Assembly (NCBI RefSeq): GCF_030012985.1
Contig: NZ_CP120233.1
Coordinates: forward strand, 1,178,001-1,242,000
Reading direction: 5' to 3'
DNA: 64,000 nucleotides
DNA from: Microbulbifer sp. VAAF005
GTDB lineage: Bacteria > Pseudomonadota > Gammaproteobacteria > Pseudomonadales > Cellvibrionaceae
Shown: in pieces, positions 39,293 to 49,268 of the stretch
Position numbering within the stretch: the stretch's first letter is position 1
Layout of the letters: each line of letters starts with the position of its first letter
Notes under the pieces: model-generated
Seen by the model: only the letters and a program-made list of their open reading frames with translations
The model's database searches: none
Told to the model about the DNA's origin: nothing
Program-made: the position numbers and the translations under genes

Positions 39293-40281
39293 TCAGTTTA
39301 ACTCTGCCAATACATACTCTGGGTACATAACCAACCGCGGCCTAGATAGGCGGCGCGCATCAAAAATAAAGACATAGCGAGCACCATCGTCCTCAGCCGG
39401 GATAGTGCGGCGGAATTTCCAGGTATTAATCTTGTAAGTTTGTCGGCCTGATTCAACAGTAGTCACCAGGCGATACTGATTTTCACCCAGAAATTCAAAA
39501 GGAACCCTCTCTCCACCAATTGGGCGCATTTCAAGGTTATTAAATGTTTTCCTGTCGTTACCCTCTTCATCAGCCAAGAGGTCATTTAGGCGCGCCGTCT
39601 CACGCTTCACATATTCCAGCAGCTCGCCGTCAATCTCGCGCTTGATAGTAACCTCTTCCTTCGCCGGTTCTTCACGCTTTGGCGGTTCAACTTGAGCCCG
39701 AATTTTAGGGGGCTTGGGCTTTTCAGTTACTGCGGCGGCTTTCGCCATTGCAGCTCTTCTTTCAGACGCCTCCGCCTTTGCAAGCATATCCTCGACCATC
39801 GCACTGATTTTATCCTGCTGAGCAGAAATCTTCGCTTTAGCATCAACAACTGCCCGCTTCTCCTCAACAAGTTTTTGTTGCAATTGCTGATGATTTTCTT
39901 TGATGAAGTCAAGGCGACGTGAACGGCTATCCACCCCCTCTCCGCCATAGCAAATGCATGCTTGGCCTTCTTTAAACGGCGCTCAGTGTCGGAGTTGGAG
40001 CTTGACTCGTGAGCTCGATTCGCTTGGTTGAGTTCCTGGCGACTCGCCTCATATTCCAGACGCAACTCATCAAGGGACTTTTGGGCTTGCTCGAGCTTAT
40101 ATTCATACGAGAGCAGCTCATTCTCAATATCTTCAAGCACAACACTCCTGTTTTCAAGAGACTGCTCTAGCCGCGCAAGGCGGTTTTTCTCCGCCGTGAG
40201 GGGCGTTTGCGCTTGTGCCACTGCCCCACCTATAACCACTAAGCCCGCCAAAAGAAGCGAGCAACACCGCTTTACCGCCAT
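39293..40281 (-). CDS. Secreted coiled-coil protein of unknown function, interrupted by one frameshift
   Basis: The N-terminal frame starts at an ATG at 40281 with a clear signal peptide (cleavage after AVAQAQ), followed by heptad-rich coiled coil (LARLEQSLENRSVVLEDIENEL...). It leaves frame at the G5 run at 39934-39938 (C5 on +). One added G joins AERG to VDSRSRRLDFIKENHQQL, where coiled coil continues, then a Lys/Pro/Glu-rich linker and a C-terminal beta-rich domain of about 100 residues (ARYVFIFDARRLSRPRLVMYPEYVL). The repaired protein has about 330 residues. I do not recognise the C-terminal domain. Confidence 0.62.
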
Positions 40282-40761
40282 CGTCCTGAACCCATTTCTC
40301 GAATTGATGTGTTTCGTATGTTGGAAGCGCAGTTTCTCTATGCCTTCTAGCAAGGTGAAGATACTGCACAATGCGGTCAATTTTACGCACGGAGCAAGCT
40401 ATCGGCAATGACCTTGCGTCCATCTGAGCCTACCGGCTGATCAATTAACCTTCAAATACACAATGTTGAGTCACTAAAGTGACACAGCGCCCAAATTTAT
40501 GTGAAATTTTTCCGCAATAGCGCTTGATTTTTTTTTCAGCGGAAGCATTATGGATACCAGGGAGAAGATCGCTGGACTCAGCGGAAACCCGACCCGGACG
40601 TAAAACACCCATAGCTGCTTTGTCAGCAAACAATCGTTGCGATTCCGGCAGCTCGGCGCTTCAACTGCAGCCTCGAACCCTCCCACTAGGGCGCCCTACC
40701 TTCTTTACAGCAAACCGCAACAGCGGCCTGCATGGTTTCTTTTAACCGGAGGTATGTGCCC
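40282..40761. other. 480-bp region without a convincing gene, upstream of the HPF-like gene
   Basis: I see no supported coding frame. It contains a near-palindrome GTCACT-AA-AGTGAC at 40470-40483, a T9 tract near 40530, and the GGAGG ribosome-binding site of the next gene. It probably holds divergent promoters and a long leader. Confidence 0.35.
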
Positions 40762-41124
40762 ATGAAATCAGCGCCTAACGATAACATTGTGTTCCGCGAC
40801 ATCGACAAGTCAGCCGCCCTGGCGACTACCGTGTCCAAGAAATTAAACAAGCTGGAACGTTATTGTGGCGACATCATACATAGTCGCGTTGTCCTCGAAG
40901 CCCCCCATCAACACAAAACTAAAGGCAGACACTTCAAGGCATCATTAGAGCTTGCCATTAGCGGCAATCCCGTGACTATTAGTAGTGAGAACGAATCGAT
41001 CCACCGAGCCGTAAACGACACATTTGCCTCTGCCGAACGCTGCCTAAAAGAGCGCAGCGAACGCAAGAAAACTCGGCGACACCAAGCCATACAGGAGGTG
41101 ATGGTGGTGGAAGAGCCTAGCTAA
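40762..41124 (+). CDS. HPF/RaiA-like ribosome hibernation factor
   Basis: 120 residues from the ATG at 40762, with GGAGG nine bases upstream; an ATG ten codons earlier lacks a site. The S30EA/sigma-54 modulation fold is visible: IVFRDIDKSAALATTVSKKLNKLERYCGDI, then VVLEAPHQHKTKGRHFKASLELAI and the AVNDTFASAERCLKERSERKKTRR helix with a basic tail. Such proteins bind the decoding region of idle ribosomes and form 100S dimers or inactive 70S. The short C-terminus suggests the HPF-short or RaiA class. Confidence 0.8.
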   Translation: MKSAPNDNIVFRDIDKSAALATTVSKKLNKLERYCGDIIHSRVVLEAPHQHKTKGRHFKASLELAISGNPVTISSENESIHRAVNDTFASAERCLKERSERKKTRRHQAIQEVMVVEEPS

Positions 41125-41140
41125 AAATCGCTATATAATT

Positions 41141-41166
41141 AAAAGGCGGCCCATCCGCCGCCTTTT
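41141..41166. terminator. Terminator after the HPF-like gene
   Basis: AAAAGGCGGC-CCATCC-GCCGCCTTTT forms a 10-bp perfect stem between the convergent HPF-like gene and gor. Confidence 0.9.
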
Positions 41167-41213
41167 ATCACCCTCCTCAAGCGCAACTCTTATACAAAGA
41201 TAACAGCTCACAT

Positions 41214-42569
41214 TTAAGCGCTAGGCGTCCTCATTGTCACAAACTCCTCAGCTGCTGTAGGGTGAATACCAATTGTTGAGTCAAAGGTACTTTTAGTCGC
41301 CCCAGCCTTCAAAGCAATAGCAATTCCCTGAATAATCTCTCCCGCGTCATCCCCTACCATATGCACGCCAATCACCTTATCGCTGGCAGCATCCACAACC
41401 AACTTCATAAGTGTCCGCTCTGAATTGCCACTAACAGTGTGACGCATTGGTCTAAATTCAGACTTATAAATGGTGACACTAAGACCAGAGTCTCGCGCCT
41501 CCTCCTCCGACAACCCCACAGTACCTATATTCGGCTGACAGAAAACCGCTGTCGGAATATTGTTATAGTCAATCTCTGCAGTTTCACCTGTGCGCCAATG
41601 CTTCACCAAAGCCATAGCCTCTGCCAAAGCAACAGGAGTAAGCTGAGGCTCGCCAGTTACATCCCCCAGCGCATAGATCGACTGTACACTTGTCCTAAAA
41701 TTATCATCGACAGAGATTGTTCCATCTTTGTGCAAGACAACCCCCTGCTCCTGAAGCCCCAACCCTGCAGTGTTGGCGACACGCCCAGTGGCATACAGCA
41801 CCATATCCACATTAATACTGGAGCCATCATCAGCATGGGCAAGTAAACTACCATCCTGGAGCTTTTCGATAGACACAACGTTATGATTGAATTTCAGCTC
41901 GATTTTTTTCTTCTGCATTTCATCGCGAACAAAAGAGCGAATATCGCGATCAAACCCCCGCAAGAACAAGTCCCGACGATACGACAGGTGCACATTTGCT
42001 CCCAGGCCAGCAAAGATACCTGCAAATTCAACAGCTATATAACCGCCTCCAACAACCAATACACGCTTGGGAAAAGCCTCCATTGAAAACACTTCATTAG
42101 AAGTCAGCGCAAACTCACGGCCAGGAATGTCCGGGATAAATGGCCACCCGCCAGTCGCCACCAAAATACGCTCTGCAGTGACTTCTTTACCATTGACAAC
42201 TACGCTATGGGGCCCATTAATGCTGGCTCTACCATTCAGAGTTTCCACCCCAGAATTTTCCAGCAGGTTGCGATAAATCCCATTGAGCCGGGCTACTTCT
42301 TTTGCGTTGTTATCCCGGAGTGTCGACCAATCAAACGCAACATCCGCACAGTTCCAGCCATATGCCCGGGCATCAGAAAAATCTGCAGAGTAACCACTCG
42401 CATACACAAATAATTTCTTGGGAACACAGCCTACATTTACACAAGTTCCTCCCATGTAACGGTCTTCAGCCACAGCGACCTTCATACCTTGAGCCGCAGC
42501 CATCCTGCTCGCACGAACGCCTCCAGAACCTGCACCAATAACGAACAGATCAAAGTCATACTCAGCCAA
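41214..42569 (-). CDS. gor: Glutathione-disulfide reductase
   Basis: 451 residues (E. coli 450). FAD-binding [14 protein letters not shown], redox pair Cys43/Cys48 in [19 protein letters not shown]-binding [17 protein letters not shown] followed by an Arg-containing [12 protein letters not shown], and the C-terminal [14 protein letters not shown] with the proton-relay His-Glu. It reduces GSSG with NADPH. Its region of glutathione genes includes gloB at 18187. It is a single-gene unit. Confidence 0.96.
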   Translation of the reverse strand: MAEYDFDLFVIGAGSGGVRASRMAAAQGMKVAVAEDRYMGGTCVNVGCVPKKLFVYASGYSADFSDARAYGWNCADVAFDWSTLRDNNAKEVARLNGIYRNLLENSGVETLNGRASINGPHSVVVNGKEVTAERILVATGGWPFIPDIPGREFALTSNEVFSMEAFPKRVLVVGGGYIAVEFAGIFAGLGANVHLSYRRDLFLRGFDRDIRSFVRDEMQKKKIELKFNHNVVSIEKLQDGSLLAHADDGSSINVDMVLYATGRVANTAGLGLQEQGVVLHKDGTISVDDNFRTSVQSIYALGDVTGEPQLTPVALAEAMALVKHWRTGETAEIDYNNIPTAVFCQPNIGTVGLSEEEARDSGLSVTIYKSEFRPMRHTVSGNSERTLMKLVVDAASDKVIGVHMVGDDAGEIIQGIAIALKAGATKSTFDSTIGIHPTAAEEFVTMRTPSA

Positions 42570-42799
42570 AATACACTCCCACTTAGCGATACTTTCGAAT
42601 ACTTTTTACACAGCAAAATATTAAGTTTGTCGTGCACAACCATTTCAAGCTGACAATTCTTACTTAATAACCATTGACACTTGACTTTGCATTAGATATT
42701 CATGTGACTGCTGTCACAGATATCAGCCCGCCAAGGACATTGCACAACAAAAAAGACCTTAGGCGGATAAAATAACAGCCATTAATAAGAGCAAAACCT

Positions 42800-43312
42800 A
42801 TGGGCAATAAAATGAGATACTCAAATGCATTGATGCAGCGCGCCCTATTGCTTACCTCTCTACTGCTCATCAGCAATTTAAGCAGCGCAAAGTCTCACCC
42901 TTCCTATCTATCAGAAAAATACTGCGGCGATGTGGTTGAGCAGTTTGTCGGCTCAGGCATGCGCAGCCTCGACAAGTATATCAATCACAATTTCAACCCC
43001 GAATACACGGGGGGAATTCGCAATACAATACAGTTTCTGGAACAGCGGTTAGACTGGCTGAGCGAATGCGATGACTACTTAACGGACACCACAAAAAACT
43101 CAGTATTTCACAGTAAAGATGACACACAAAAAATCTTTTCAGCCATCAGAGAATTAGCCAAGGAACTCCAACACGTCCGGTCTGGTGTTGAATATCGGGA
43201 TGAATCGGGAAATAACAACCCCGCACCCTTTATACAACGCCGCTATGAAACCTTGGCCCAACTGGTTGATCGGCATCACACTCGTATACTGATGAAAAAA
43301 CAGTTTCAATAA
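42800..43312 (+). CDS. Exported protein of unknown function
   Basis: 170 residues. A signal peptide with core LLLTSLLLISNLSS and cleavage near SSA-K (about residue 31) leads to a small helical domain with two Cys (YCGDVVEQF and SECDDYL) that could pair. The rest is charged and helical (KIFSAIRELAKELQHVRSGVEY). I do not recognise the family. An ATG four codons later is an alternative start. It is followed by a hairpin at 43322-43347. Confidence 0.65.
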   Translation: MGNKMRYSNALMQRALLLTSLLLISNLSSAKSHPSYLSEKYCGDVVEQFVGSGMRSLDKYINHNFNPEYTGGIRNTIQFLEQRLDWLSECDDYLTDTTKNSVFHSKDDTQKIFSAIRELAKELQHVRSGVEYRDESGNNNPAPFIQRRYETLAQLVDRHHTRILMKKQFQ

Positions 43313-43321
43313 GTTGCTGAC

Positions 43322-43347
43322 TAAGGGGGCAGGTTTTCGCCCCCTTA
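43322..43347. terminator. Hairpin after the exported protein gene
   Basis: TAAGGGGGC and GCCCCCTTA form a 9-bp stem around an 8-base loop, 9 bp beyond the stop. There is no T-run on either strand. Confidence 0.55.
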
Positions 43348-43390
43348 CATCAAATAGGCAGCCCAAGAGATTTGCTTACGATCTCAGTAG

Positions 43391-44515
43391 CTACTCGGTA
43401 CCCGCCTTCCGAGCCCTTGCTTCCTTTCGCGAGCTAAGCCCAACCATAGAAAACAACTCGGGCATCTTCTCTTTAAGGCCACCACCAATACGGGCCATAA
43501 CTGATCTCAGGCGAGGGCGCTGCTTTTCAGTAAAAGGGATTGGTCGACAGCTTTGCATTGTCGCCAAGCCGATACGCGCAACAAACAGACTGGCTCCGAC
43601 CCCCTGCCCCAAACGCACAGAGACTGTACTGAGCATGCTATCGCCAACAAGTTCCGGCCACATTTCACTGATCGCATACTCACTCGCGCCAGTGTAGGCG
43701 ACCAGAGACAAAACCCTCTTGAACAAGCGCCATCGCACCACTAGAGACGGCTGCACGCCATAAATTTGCGCCACATCATCAATCATTCGCAGTGACTGCC
43801 TCAGGGCAACCAGAATATCGATACTGGCAAAAGGGCTCAGCCCAACCAGTGCACCAGTGCTCGTTGAGTGGCGTACGACTCTCCTTAGAGCCTCTTGGTC
43901 AAGGGCATTTAAGAAGGTAACCTCTAAATGCTCTAACAGCTCACTGCTATCGTAATAGTCAGCTGCCTCATCTAGGACTCGATTGAGCAGCACCCCCTGG
44001 GGCTTACCGGCAAAGTGCTCCTGCAAATTGCGTCTGAATACTTGCGCCTCTTGGTGACTGCGACAGTCTCGGACTTCAGTAGCAATGGCTTGAGTTTTCT
44101 CAAGCTTATTCAGTGGGCGCCCCGCTCGGAAAAACTCCCACACGGAACTGCCAATGATTACACCGAAGCCCGCCATCAAAACGGCCACAAAAAGTCCCAG
44201 ACTCCAATGCTTGTCTACAGCCCATTGATAAAGTCCATAAAACTCCCATCCGACCACGGCCACCACTACTGCAAGCGCAGAGAGCACTGCTGGCTTTAGC
44301 CACTTAAACCGGAAAGTGGGTAGGCGCAACTCGGAGAAAGCAATCCGATCTGGAAGAGACTCTCCAGTAGTTATGGACCTAGGAATCTCCCCTGACTCTT
44401 CCGCAAGCGGTTCCACCCGCGTCGCATCTCTGTGCGGGACCTCCTGCCCGGGCTCATCTAGCGACTCGATACGTGTTTCGCGACGGTACTCAGTATTTTT
44501 ATCACTATTAATCAA
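43391..44515 (-). CDS. ycjF: YcjF-like membrane protein (DUF697)
   Basis: 374 residues. A charged N-terminal third is followed by two membrane segments (about residues 73-95 and 104-126), then a DUF697/YcjF-type C-terminal helical domain (TSTGALVGLSPFASIDILVALRQSLRMIDDVAQIYG). It overlaps the end of ycjX by 4 bp (ATGA), so the two are translationally coupled. The pair is widely conserved and linked to envelope or phage-shock-type stress in E. coli; its mechanism is unknown. Confidence 0.88.
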   Translation of the reverse strand: MINSDKNTEYRRETRIESLDEPGQEVPHRDATRVEPLAEESGEIPRSITTGESLPDRIAFSELRLPTFRFKWLKPAVLSALAVVVAVVGWEFYGLYQWAVDKHWSLGLFVAVLMAGFGVIIGSSVWEFFRAGRPLNKLEKTQAIATEVRDCRSHQEAQVFRRNLQEHFAGKPQGVLLNRVLDEAADYYDSSELLEHLEVTFLNALDQEALRRVVRHSTSTGALVGLSPFASIDILVALRQSLRMIDDVAQIYGVQPSLVVRWRLFKRVLSLVAYTGASEYAISEMWPELVGDSMLSTVSVRLGQGVGASLFVARIGLATMQSCRPIPFTEKQRPRLRSVMARIGGGLKEKMPELFSMVGLSSRKEARARKAGTE

Positions 44516-45981
44516 ACCTTATCTCCCAACAGAAGGTTCAAAAGAGCATCCACCCGTATATGTGGAATATGTCCTGCCTGCATTCCCACTGGAGGCCGCA
44601 GCTGTGGTGGTGCAGCTCCCGCATAGTGGCTCCACCCCTGCTCTTCATAGGGCGCCTGGGCAAAAATTTCCGCATTCTCAAAACCTAAATACTGGCCCTC
44701 GAGGTCATAACCCATCAGCATTCTCCGTCCATTCTTCTGCCCCTCTCTAGAGCAGCGAACCGCGGCAACCGCCTCACTAAATACCGGCAAACCCCGGTGG
44801 CGGGCATCGGAGAAAGTCTGTTGTAACTGCTGGCCTAGAAGCTGCCTCAAAGCATCGTGGTCGGCAGCAAGTACCTGATCGACTTTAGTCGCAGCAAAAA
44901 GGAGTCGATTAACCTTTGGGCGCCATAGTTTGCTTAAAAACCCCGATTCGCCATAGCGGAATGTATCGGCGATATGAGCAAATGCCAGACGCATATCTTC
45001 CAGGGACTGTTCACCAGCAAATAGAGTGCCAATCATATCTACCAGTACCAGTTGTCGATCGATATGTCGAAAATGGCTGTCTACAAAGGGTTTTACCTGC
45101 GCCTGCACATAGCGTTCGTAACGCGCCTGCAAAACCTTAAAAACACTACTCTCAGACAAAACAGCTAACTGCCCAGCATCTAAACCACGCAAATCCAGGA
45201 GTGGAACTACCCCGTACGCCTCCTCATCTAGCAGCGCTCTACCAGGCTGTAAATAACTGAGATTCAACTTGGTTCGGCAACTCAGGAGATAAGCTCTGTA
45301 TTCCCCCCATAATTCGTCCAAATTTACTTCACTGGCATTCGCCTGGGGGGACAGTGCTGCCAGCTGAGCTATCAACCGGGGGGCCAGCATTGATCGCGCA
45401 TCTGTAGAAAATAGGTGTGCTTGATGACGACACCACTCTGCATAGTCCATACGCAATAGCGGCAAGTCCATCAACCATTCCCCTGGGTAGTCACGCAACT
45501 CCACTACCAACGTCTTTCTACCATTACCCCGAAAACGGCGCCGGCTGCGTAAATGGATGTGTAACTCCATAGCCGAAGCATCTCTAGTGCTCTGTGGCCA
45601 ACTAGGTGGCTCAGCCATCAGTGCCGACAGGCAGGTCTGGTAGTCAAACGGCGCCAAACCAGAGTCCAGCGCTGGCTTCAACTCTGCCCCCAACAGATCG
45701 CCATTGAGTGCAGGGGCAAAACCAGGTAATTGGGACTTCTCCGGATTGCAGAGTTGGTATATCAGACTGGTGAGAAACGTGGACTTCCCAGCACCACTGA
45801 GCCCAGTGATACCGATACAGATGCGTCGGTCCAACAAGCGCTCGGCGGCCCAGTGGGATTTATCCTGGGCCTCTCGGCTCCAGCGCCGTAGCTTTTCTTT
45901 TAAATGTGGGCGAGATTGACTCTCGCGAGACATAGAATCTTCGCGGTCCAGCGACACACACTCTGTCACTTTGGGTTCCAT
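44512..45981 (-). CDS. ycjX: YcjX-family GTP-binding protein (DUF463)
   Basis: 489 residues. Walker A appears as GITGLSGAGKSTFLTSLIYQL in pieces (about residue 57-66), with the conserved ELRDYPGEWLMDLPLL and QLVLVDMIGTLFAGEQSLEDM stretches, and FAATKVDQV as a nucleotide-specificity motif. It is an ATP/GTP-binding stress protein of uncertain role, working with YcjF in the next gene. The first 16 residues may be absent if a later ATG at 45933 is the true start. Confidence 0.9.
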   Translation of the reverse strand: MEPKVTECVSLDREDSMSRESQSRPHLKEKLRRWSREAQDKSHWAAERLLDRRICIGITGLSGAGKSTFLTSLIYQLCNPEKSQLPGFAPALNGDLLGAELKPALDSGLAPFDYQTCLSALMAEPPSWPQSTRDASAMELHIHLRSRRRFRGNGRKTLVVELRDYPGEWLMDLPLLRMDYAEWCRHQAHLFSTDARSMLAPRLIAQLAALSPQANASEVNLDELWGEYRAYLLSCRTKLNLSYLQPGRALLDEEAYGVVPLLDLRGLDAGQLAVLSESSVFKVLQARYERYVQAQVKPFVDSHFRHIDRQLVLVDMIGTLFAGEQSLEDMRLAFAHIADTFRYGESGFLSKLWRPKVNRLLFAATKVDQVLAADHDALRQLLGQQLQQTFSDARHRGLPVFSEAVAAVRCSREGQKNGRRMLMGYDLEGQYLGFENAEIFAQAPYEEQGWSHYAGAAPPQLRPPVGMQAGHIPHIRVDALLNLLLGDKV

Positions 45982-46107
45982 ATAAAGCTGACTTCCAGAA
46001 ATGGGGATAGGGAGGATGATGGAGGCTCAAGAATACCCCCAAAAAGAAATAGGCGCACAGCCCTACTGGCCGAACGCCTTAGATGCAAGGGGGCTCAGGA
46101 GCCGCGC

Positions 46108-46917
46108 TTAGTCAACCAGCGCTACGTCTCCCGACCCCATTACTGAGAAGGAGTCACTTCCCGGCCGTTTCAAGACAATATCTCCCGATCCCATTATTGA
46201 ACCGCTGGCATTATCGGCGCGCAGACTGCGGCCAATAAAATCACCTGAACCCATGAGGCGAACGTTCACATCGGCAACTCGCCCGCCAACCAATATATCG
46301 CCGGAACCTTGTATCTCCGCAAGTAAACTCTCACCGGTAATAGTACTTATCTTCATGTCGCCAGAGCCAGTCACCGCTACTTCCCCTTTGACAGTCAATG
46401 CCTTATTGAGGAACAAATCACCGGAACCAGTAACATACGCTTTCAAGGATTCCGCAGCGACCTTGTCGATATTGATCATTCCTGAGCCCGTCACCCCCAA
46501 AGTTAGGCCTTCACTCTCAACACTTGAAGATCTAGCCTCACCAGAGCCAGTCACCTTAAGCGCCTCAACTTTAGGCATAGTCACGGTGAAGTTAACTTCA
46601 TCTCCTTGCCCTCGGGATATGGTGACAAATCCAAAAAGGTTCTGGGTGTTTTCCTCCACAGATAACTCCAACCTTTCCCCTTTTACCTCAACTTTGACGT
46701 AGGGCATTGTGCTGACAGGGCCGACAGCGACAACCTCAAAACTGTCCCCCTGAATCAACTTCAAGTGAGAACTTCCCTTGAGAGACACCTGAGTGAACCC
46801 TTCCATATCGAAACGCTTAGTTTCCATTTCTTCTGCCTGGGCATTAGTGCAAAACGCAGCGACTGTAGCGAGGACTACTAGCAGCGGGGCAAAGAGCGTC
46901 TTCTTCAAAATCATCAT
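46108..46917 (-). CDS. Secreted DUF2807 protein (GIN domain, GSGD repeats)
   Basis: 269 residues. A signal peptide (cleavage after NAQA, about residue 28) leads to the DUF2807 fold. Eight copies of a G-S-G-[DEM] repeat occur every 20-25 residues from about residue 120 to the end (VTGSGEARSSS, VTGSGDLFLN, IQGSGDILVG, LMGSGDFIG, VMGSGDVALVD). This spacing fits a single-stranded right-handed beta-helix. The domain is common in Bacteroidetes and some gammaproteobacteria, with no defined function. It stands alone. Confidence 0.8.
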   Translation of the reverse strand: MMILKKTLFAPLLVVLATVAAFCTNAQAEEMETKRFDMEGFTQVSLKGSSHLKLIQGDSFEVVAVGPVSTMPYVKVEVKGERLELSVEENTQNLFGFVTISRGQGDEVNFTVTMPKVEALKVTGSGEARSSSVESEGLTLGVTGSGMINIDKVAAESLKAYVTGSGDLFLNKALTVKGEVAVTGSGDMKISTITGESLLAEIQGSGDILVGGRVADVNVRLMGSGDFIGRSLRADNASGSIMGSGDIVLKRPGSDSFSVMGSGDVALVD

Positions 46918-47048
46918 TAGAGGAATCTCATCGTTGTTACCAGTTCATACCTATGTGACTCAGTAAGCGGGGGACTTGGATGCAGTGTCCCACAAATATT
47001 TTGGGGACACCATATGACCGACCAGTCTAAAAAATCAATCTTAACGTC

Positions 47049-47471
47049 CTAGCCGCACTCCGCCTCGCTAAAGCCCAGTTCCTTTAAGGATTGTCGAATC
47101 TTTTCCGCCTCATGTGCCAACTGCTCTGAAGAAGCAGGCTTTTGCTTAGAGAAGTCAAAGTCTGACAATTCATCTACGGGTATCAGGTGGATATGGGTAT
47201 GTGGCACTTCAATCCCAGCGATCATCACACCCACTCGCTTCGGTGAGTAAGTTGCTTTCAGCCCTTTCGCCACCTTTTGCGCAACCAGCATTAGATGAGT
47301 CGCCAGCTCCTCTGGAACATCATCCCAATGATTAATTTCCTCAACAGGGATGACCAAACAATGACCAGCCTTTATGGGTGAAATGGTCAAAATAGCTACG
47401 ACCTTTTCATCTCTCCAAATAAAATTGCCAGGTAAATCGCCATTAATTATCTGAGTAAAAATACTTGCCAT
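47049..47471 (-). CDS. HIT-family nucleotide-binding hydrolase
   Basis: 140 residues from the ATG at 47471 (MASIFTQIINGDLPG); a 13-residue upstream extension is not typical. The catalytic His triad VPHTHIHLIPV (about residues 95-103) and the ISPIKAGHCLVIPVEEINHWDDV region mark it as HIT/HINT-like. These enzymes split nucleotide phosphoramidates or Ap4A-like dinucleotides. A GGGAAAG site lies close to the ATG. Confidence 0.9.
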   Translation of the reverse strand: MASIFTQIINGDLPGNFIWRDEKVVAILTISPIKAGHCLVIPVEEINHWDDVPEELATHLMLVAQKVAKGLKATYSPKRVGVMIAGIEVPHTHIHLIPVDELSDFDFSKQKPASSEQLAHEAEKIRQSLKELGFSEAECG

Positions 47472-47806
47472 AAACTTTCCCAAAAGGTTGAATTTTTTTA
47501 TTTGGTTCAAACGTGCAGTCTAACACCAAGCGGAAAAAATAAAGTGTAAAGACACGGAAAATACTTGCACAAACACTATTTTTCCTCTTTGGCGAAATAA
47601 GCCTCTAATATATGACAACCTGTCGAACAGAATGACAATTTTCTTAAACCAAGTTGGCATACAGAAAGAATATGTCTTAGGCTCGTCACCAATTAATGCT
47701 GTACCGCCATTGAGCCAATGCACATTGTGCTTCTTGTAACCAAAATACTTTTTCGGCTCTGCGGGTAAACTTTAAATCAGTGCCAACTGCTCACCGGGGG
47801 AGAGAT

Positions 47807-48166
47807 ATGGAAAGCCTGTTGGATCAGGTCGGTGGTGCTAAATTTGTTAACCGTACAGTCAGTGAATTTTACGGTGCTCTCAGCCACCACCTTTCAGCCT
47901 ACGAAACTTGCGATTTCCGCAAACAGTTAAGTCGCCAAGCCCAATTTCTAAGTCACGCATTATCGCCAACACCGGAACCAGACCGGAGTAGTCGCGCACG
48001 CTTTTTAGCCAGGGGACTAAACCCTGAGCTCTTTGATTCAATGTTGGAATATTTTGAGGGGCGCTTGTTAGAGTTGGGATACCAGCCGGACTTCAGCACA
48101 GAGCTGGTTACAGTCGTAACCAACCTCTATGGCGGTTGTGAGCAAGACCTATCAATCGCTTGCTAA
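47807..48166 (+). CDS. Truncated-hemoglobin-like protein lacking an obvious proximal histidine
   Basis: 119 residues from the ATG at 47807 (GGGGGAGAGAT upstream). The start LLDQVGGAKFVNRTVSEFYGAL and the following RQAQFLSHAL region resemble the A-B and E helices of truncated globins, and ARGLNPELFDSMLEYFEGRLLELG resembles the F-G-H part. The family's H-x-G-L-x-I proximal histidine appears as Phe or Leu here, so heme binding is doubtful. This may be a heme-free sensor or another fold; assignment rests on pattern, not on a search. Confidence 0.5.
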   Translation: MESLLDQVGGAKFVNRTVSEFYGALSHHLSAYETCDFRKQLSRQAQFLSHALSPTPEPDRSSRARFLARGLNPELFDSMLEYFEGRLLELGYQPDFSTELVTVVTNLYGGCEQDLSIAC

Positions 48167-48304
48167 TCTTTACCAGCAGCGCGAACGCACAAGTTGCGGC
48201 GCGCCGCCCCTGTCAATACAATTGCGCTTCACAGCCTTTACCCCCCGTTTTATTGCGCAGCGGTAAGCGCTCATTCACATACTCTTTTATATCAGAGATT
48301 ATTC

Positions 48305-48769
48305 ATGAAGATTGCCAACCACACAGTTGTGGAGATCCACTACACCCTGAAAGATGCTGACGGAACAGTCATTGACTCCTCAGCCAATGGAGAGCCACTC
48401 AAATATCTGCAGGGGGTCGGCAATATCATTGCAGGGCTTGAGCGCGAAATGCTGGAAAAGGCACCTGGTGACAAATTTACCGCAGTAATTGCTCCAGAAG
48501 ACGGCTACGGGGAGCAAAACCCAGAGCTGATCCAGACTATGCCCCGCAGTGCCTTTGGCGGTGTTGAAGAGTTATCTGTAGGCATGGCATTCCGTGCAGA
48601 GAGCACCGAAGGTCACCCGATTGAAGTGGAAATTATCGACATCGACGGCGACGAAGTCACTATCAATGGCAACCACCCCCTCGCCGGCGTTGAGCTGCAC
48701 TTCGAAATCGAAGTTGTTTCTGTGCGCGAAGCGACTGCTGAAGAGGTTGACCACGGTCACGTGCACTGA
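48305..48769 (+). CDS. slyD: SlyD-like FKBP-type peptidyl-prolyl isomerase
   Basis: 154 residues from the ATG at 48305 (MKIANHTVVEIHYTLKDADG), preferred over longer readings. FKBP core plus the IF (insert-in-flap) domain are visible: GLEREMLEKAPGDKFTAVIAPEDGYGEQNPELIQTMPRSAF and HPLAGVELHFEIEV. The metal-binding His-rich tail of E. coli SlyD is reduced to HGHVH. It folds proline-limited substrates and can deliver nickel. It is followed by a hairpin. Confidence 0.9.
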   Translation: MKIANHTVVEIHYTLKDADGTVIDSSANGEPLKYLQGVGNIIAGLEREMLEKAPGDKFTAVIAPEDGYGEQNPELIQTMPRSAFGGVEELSVGMAFRAESTEGHPIEVEIIDIDGDEVTINGNHPLAGVELHFEIEVVSVREATAEEVDHGHVH

Positions 48770-48780
48770 TCCCATGATAT

Positions 48781-48807
48781 GAAACGCCGCCAGTCGCGCG
48801 GCGTTTC
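48781..48807 (+). terminator. Hairpin after slyD
   Basis: GAAACGCCGC-CAGTCGC-GCGGCGTTTC, a 10-bp perfect stem 12 bp past the slyD stop and 12 bp before the next ATG. It is followed by C rather than T, so termination strength is uncertain. Confidence 0.6.
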
Positions 48808-48818
48808 CCCCTTCCTCA

Positions 48819-49268
48819 ATGTCATTGCCAAACAACATCATCCTGTTTGATAGCATCTGCAACCTGTGCAATCGCTGGAGTCAACTAATACTCAAGCGCG
48901 ACAGAGAGCAGCGCTTTACCCTGTGCCGAGTGCAGTCCAATGCAGGCCAACACTTCCTTAAACAGCTGAACCTGCCGCTGGACACTTACCAGACCATGAT
49001 TTTGCTGGAACGACATGGTGGCACTTACCAATCCTTTTACAAAAGTGAAGCGGCACTGAGAATTGCCAGCCGCCTACCACAACCCTGGCGTTTATTGGCC
49101 ATTTTGCGCTACATTCCCCGCCCGGCAAGGGATTGGCTCTACGACTTGGTTGCTCGAAACCGCTATCGCTGGTTTGGTCAACGGGAAAGTTGCCTATTGC
49201 CGTGTGACGCTGACAAACAGCGGTTTTTGGAAGATGTACCTGAAGAGACCCCAGATGAGCTTGTCTGA
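48819..49268 (+). CDS. DCC-family thiol-disulfide oxidoreductase-like protein (DUF393)
   Basis: 149 residues. The thioredoxin-like FDSICNLCNRW motif gives Cys14-x-x-Cys17, followed by the DUF393 elements FTLCRVQSNAGQ and YQSFYKSEAALRIASRLP. It is probably a cytoplasmic redox protein of unknown partner. It overlaps the tcdA start by 14 bp, so the two may be co-expressed. Confidence 0.83.
   Translation: MSLPNNIILFDSICNLCNRWSQLILKRDREQRFTLCRVQSNAGQHFLKQLNLPLDTYQTMILLERHGGTYQSFYKSEAALRIASRLPQPWRLLAILRYIPRPARDWLYDLVARNRYRWFGQRESCLLPCDADKQRFLEDVPEETPDELV

Noticed and set aside
47520..47723. 67-codon minus frame upstream of the HIT gene
   Set aside because: No ribosome-binding site or recognisable features; probably chance in an AT-rich gap.
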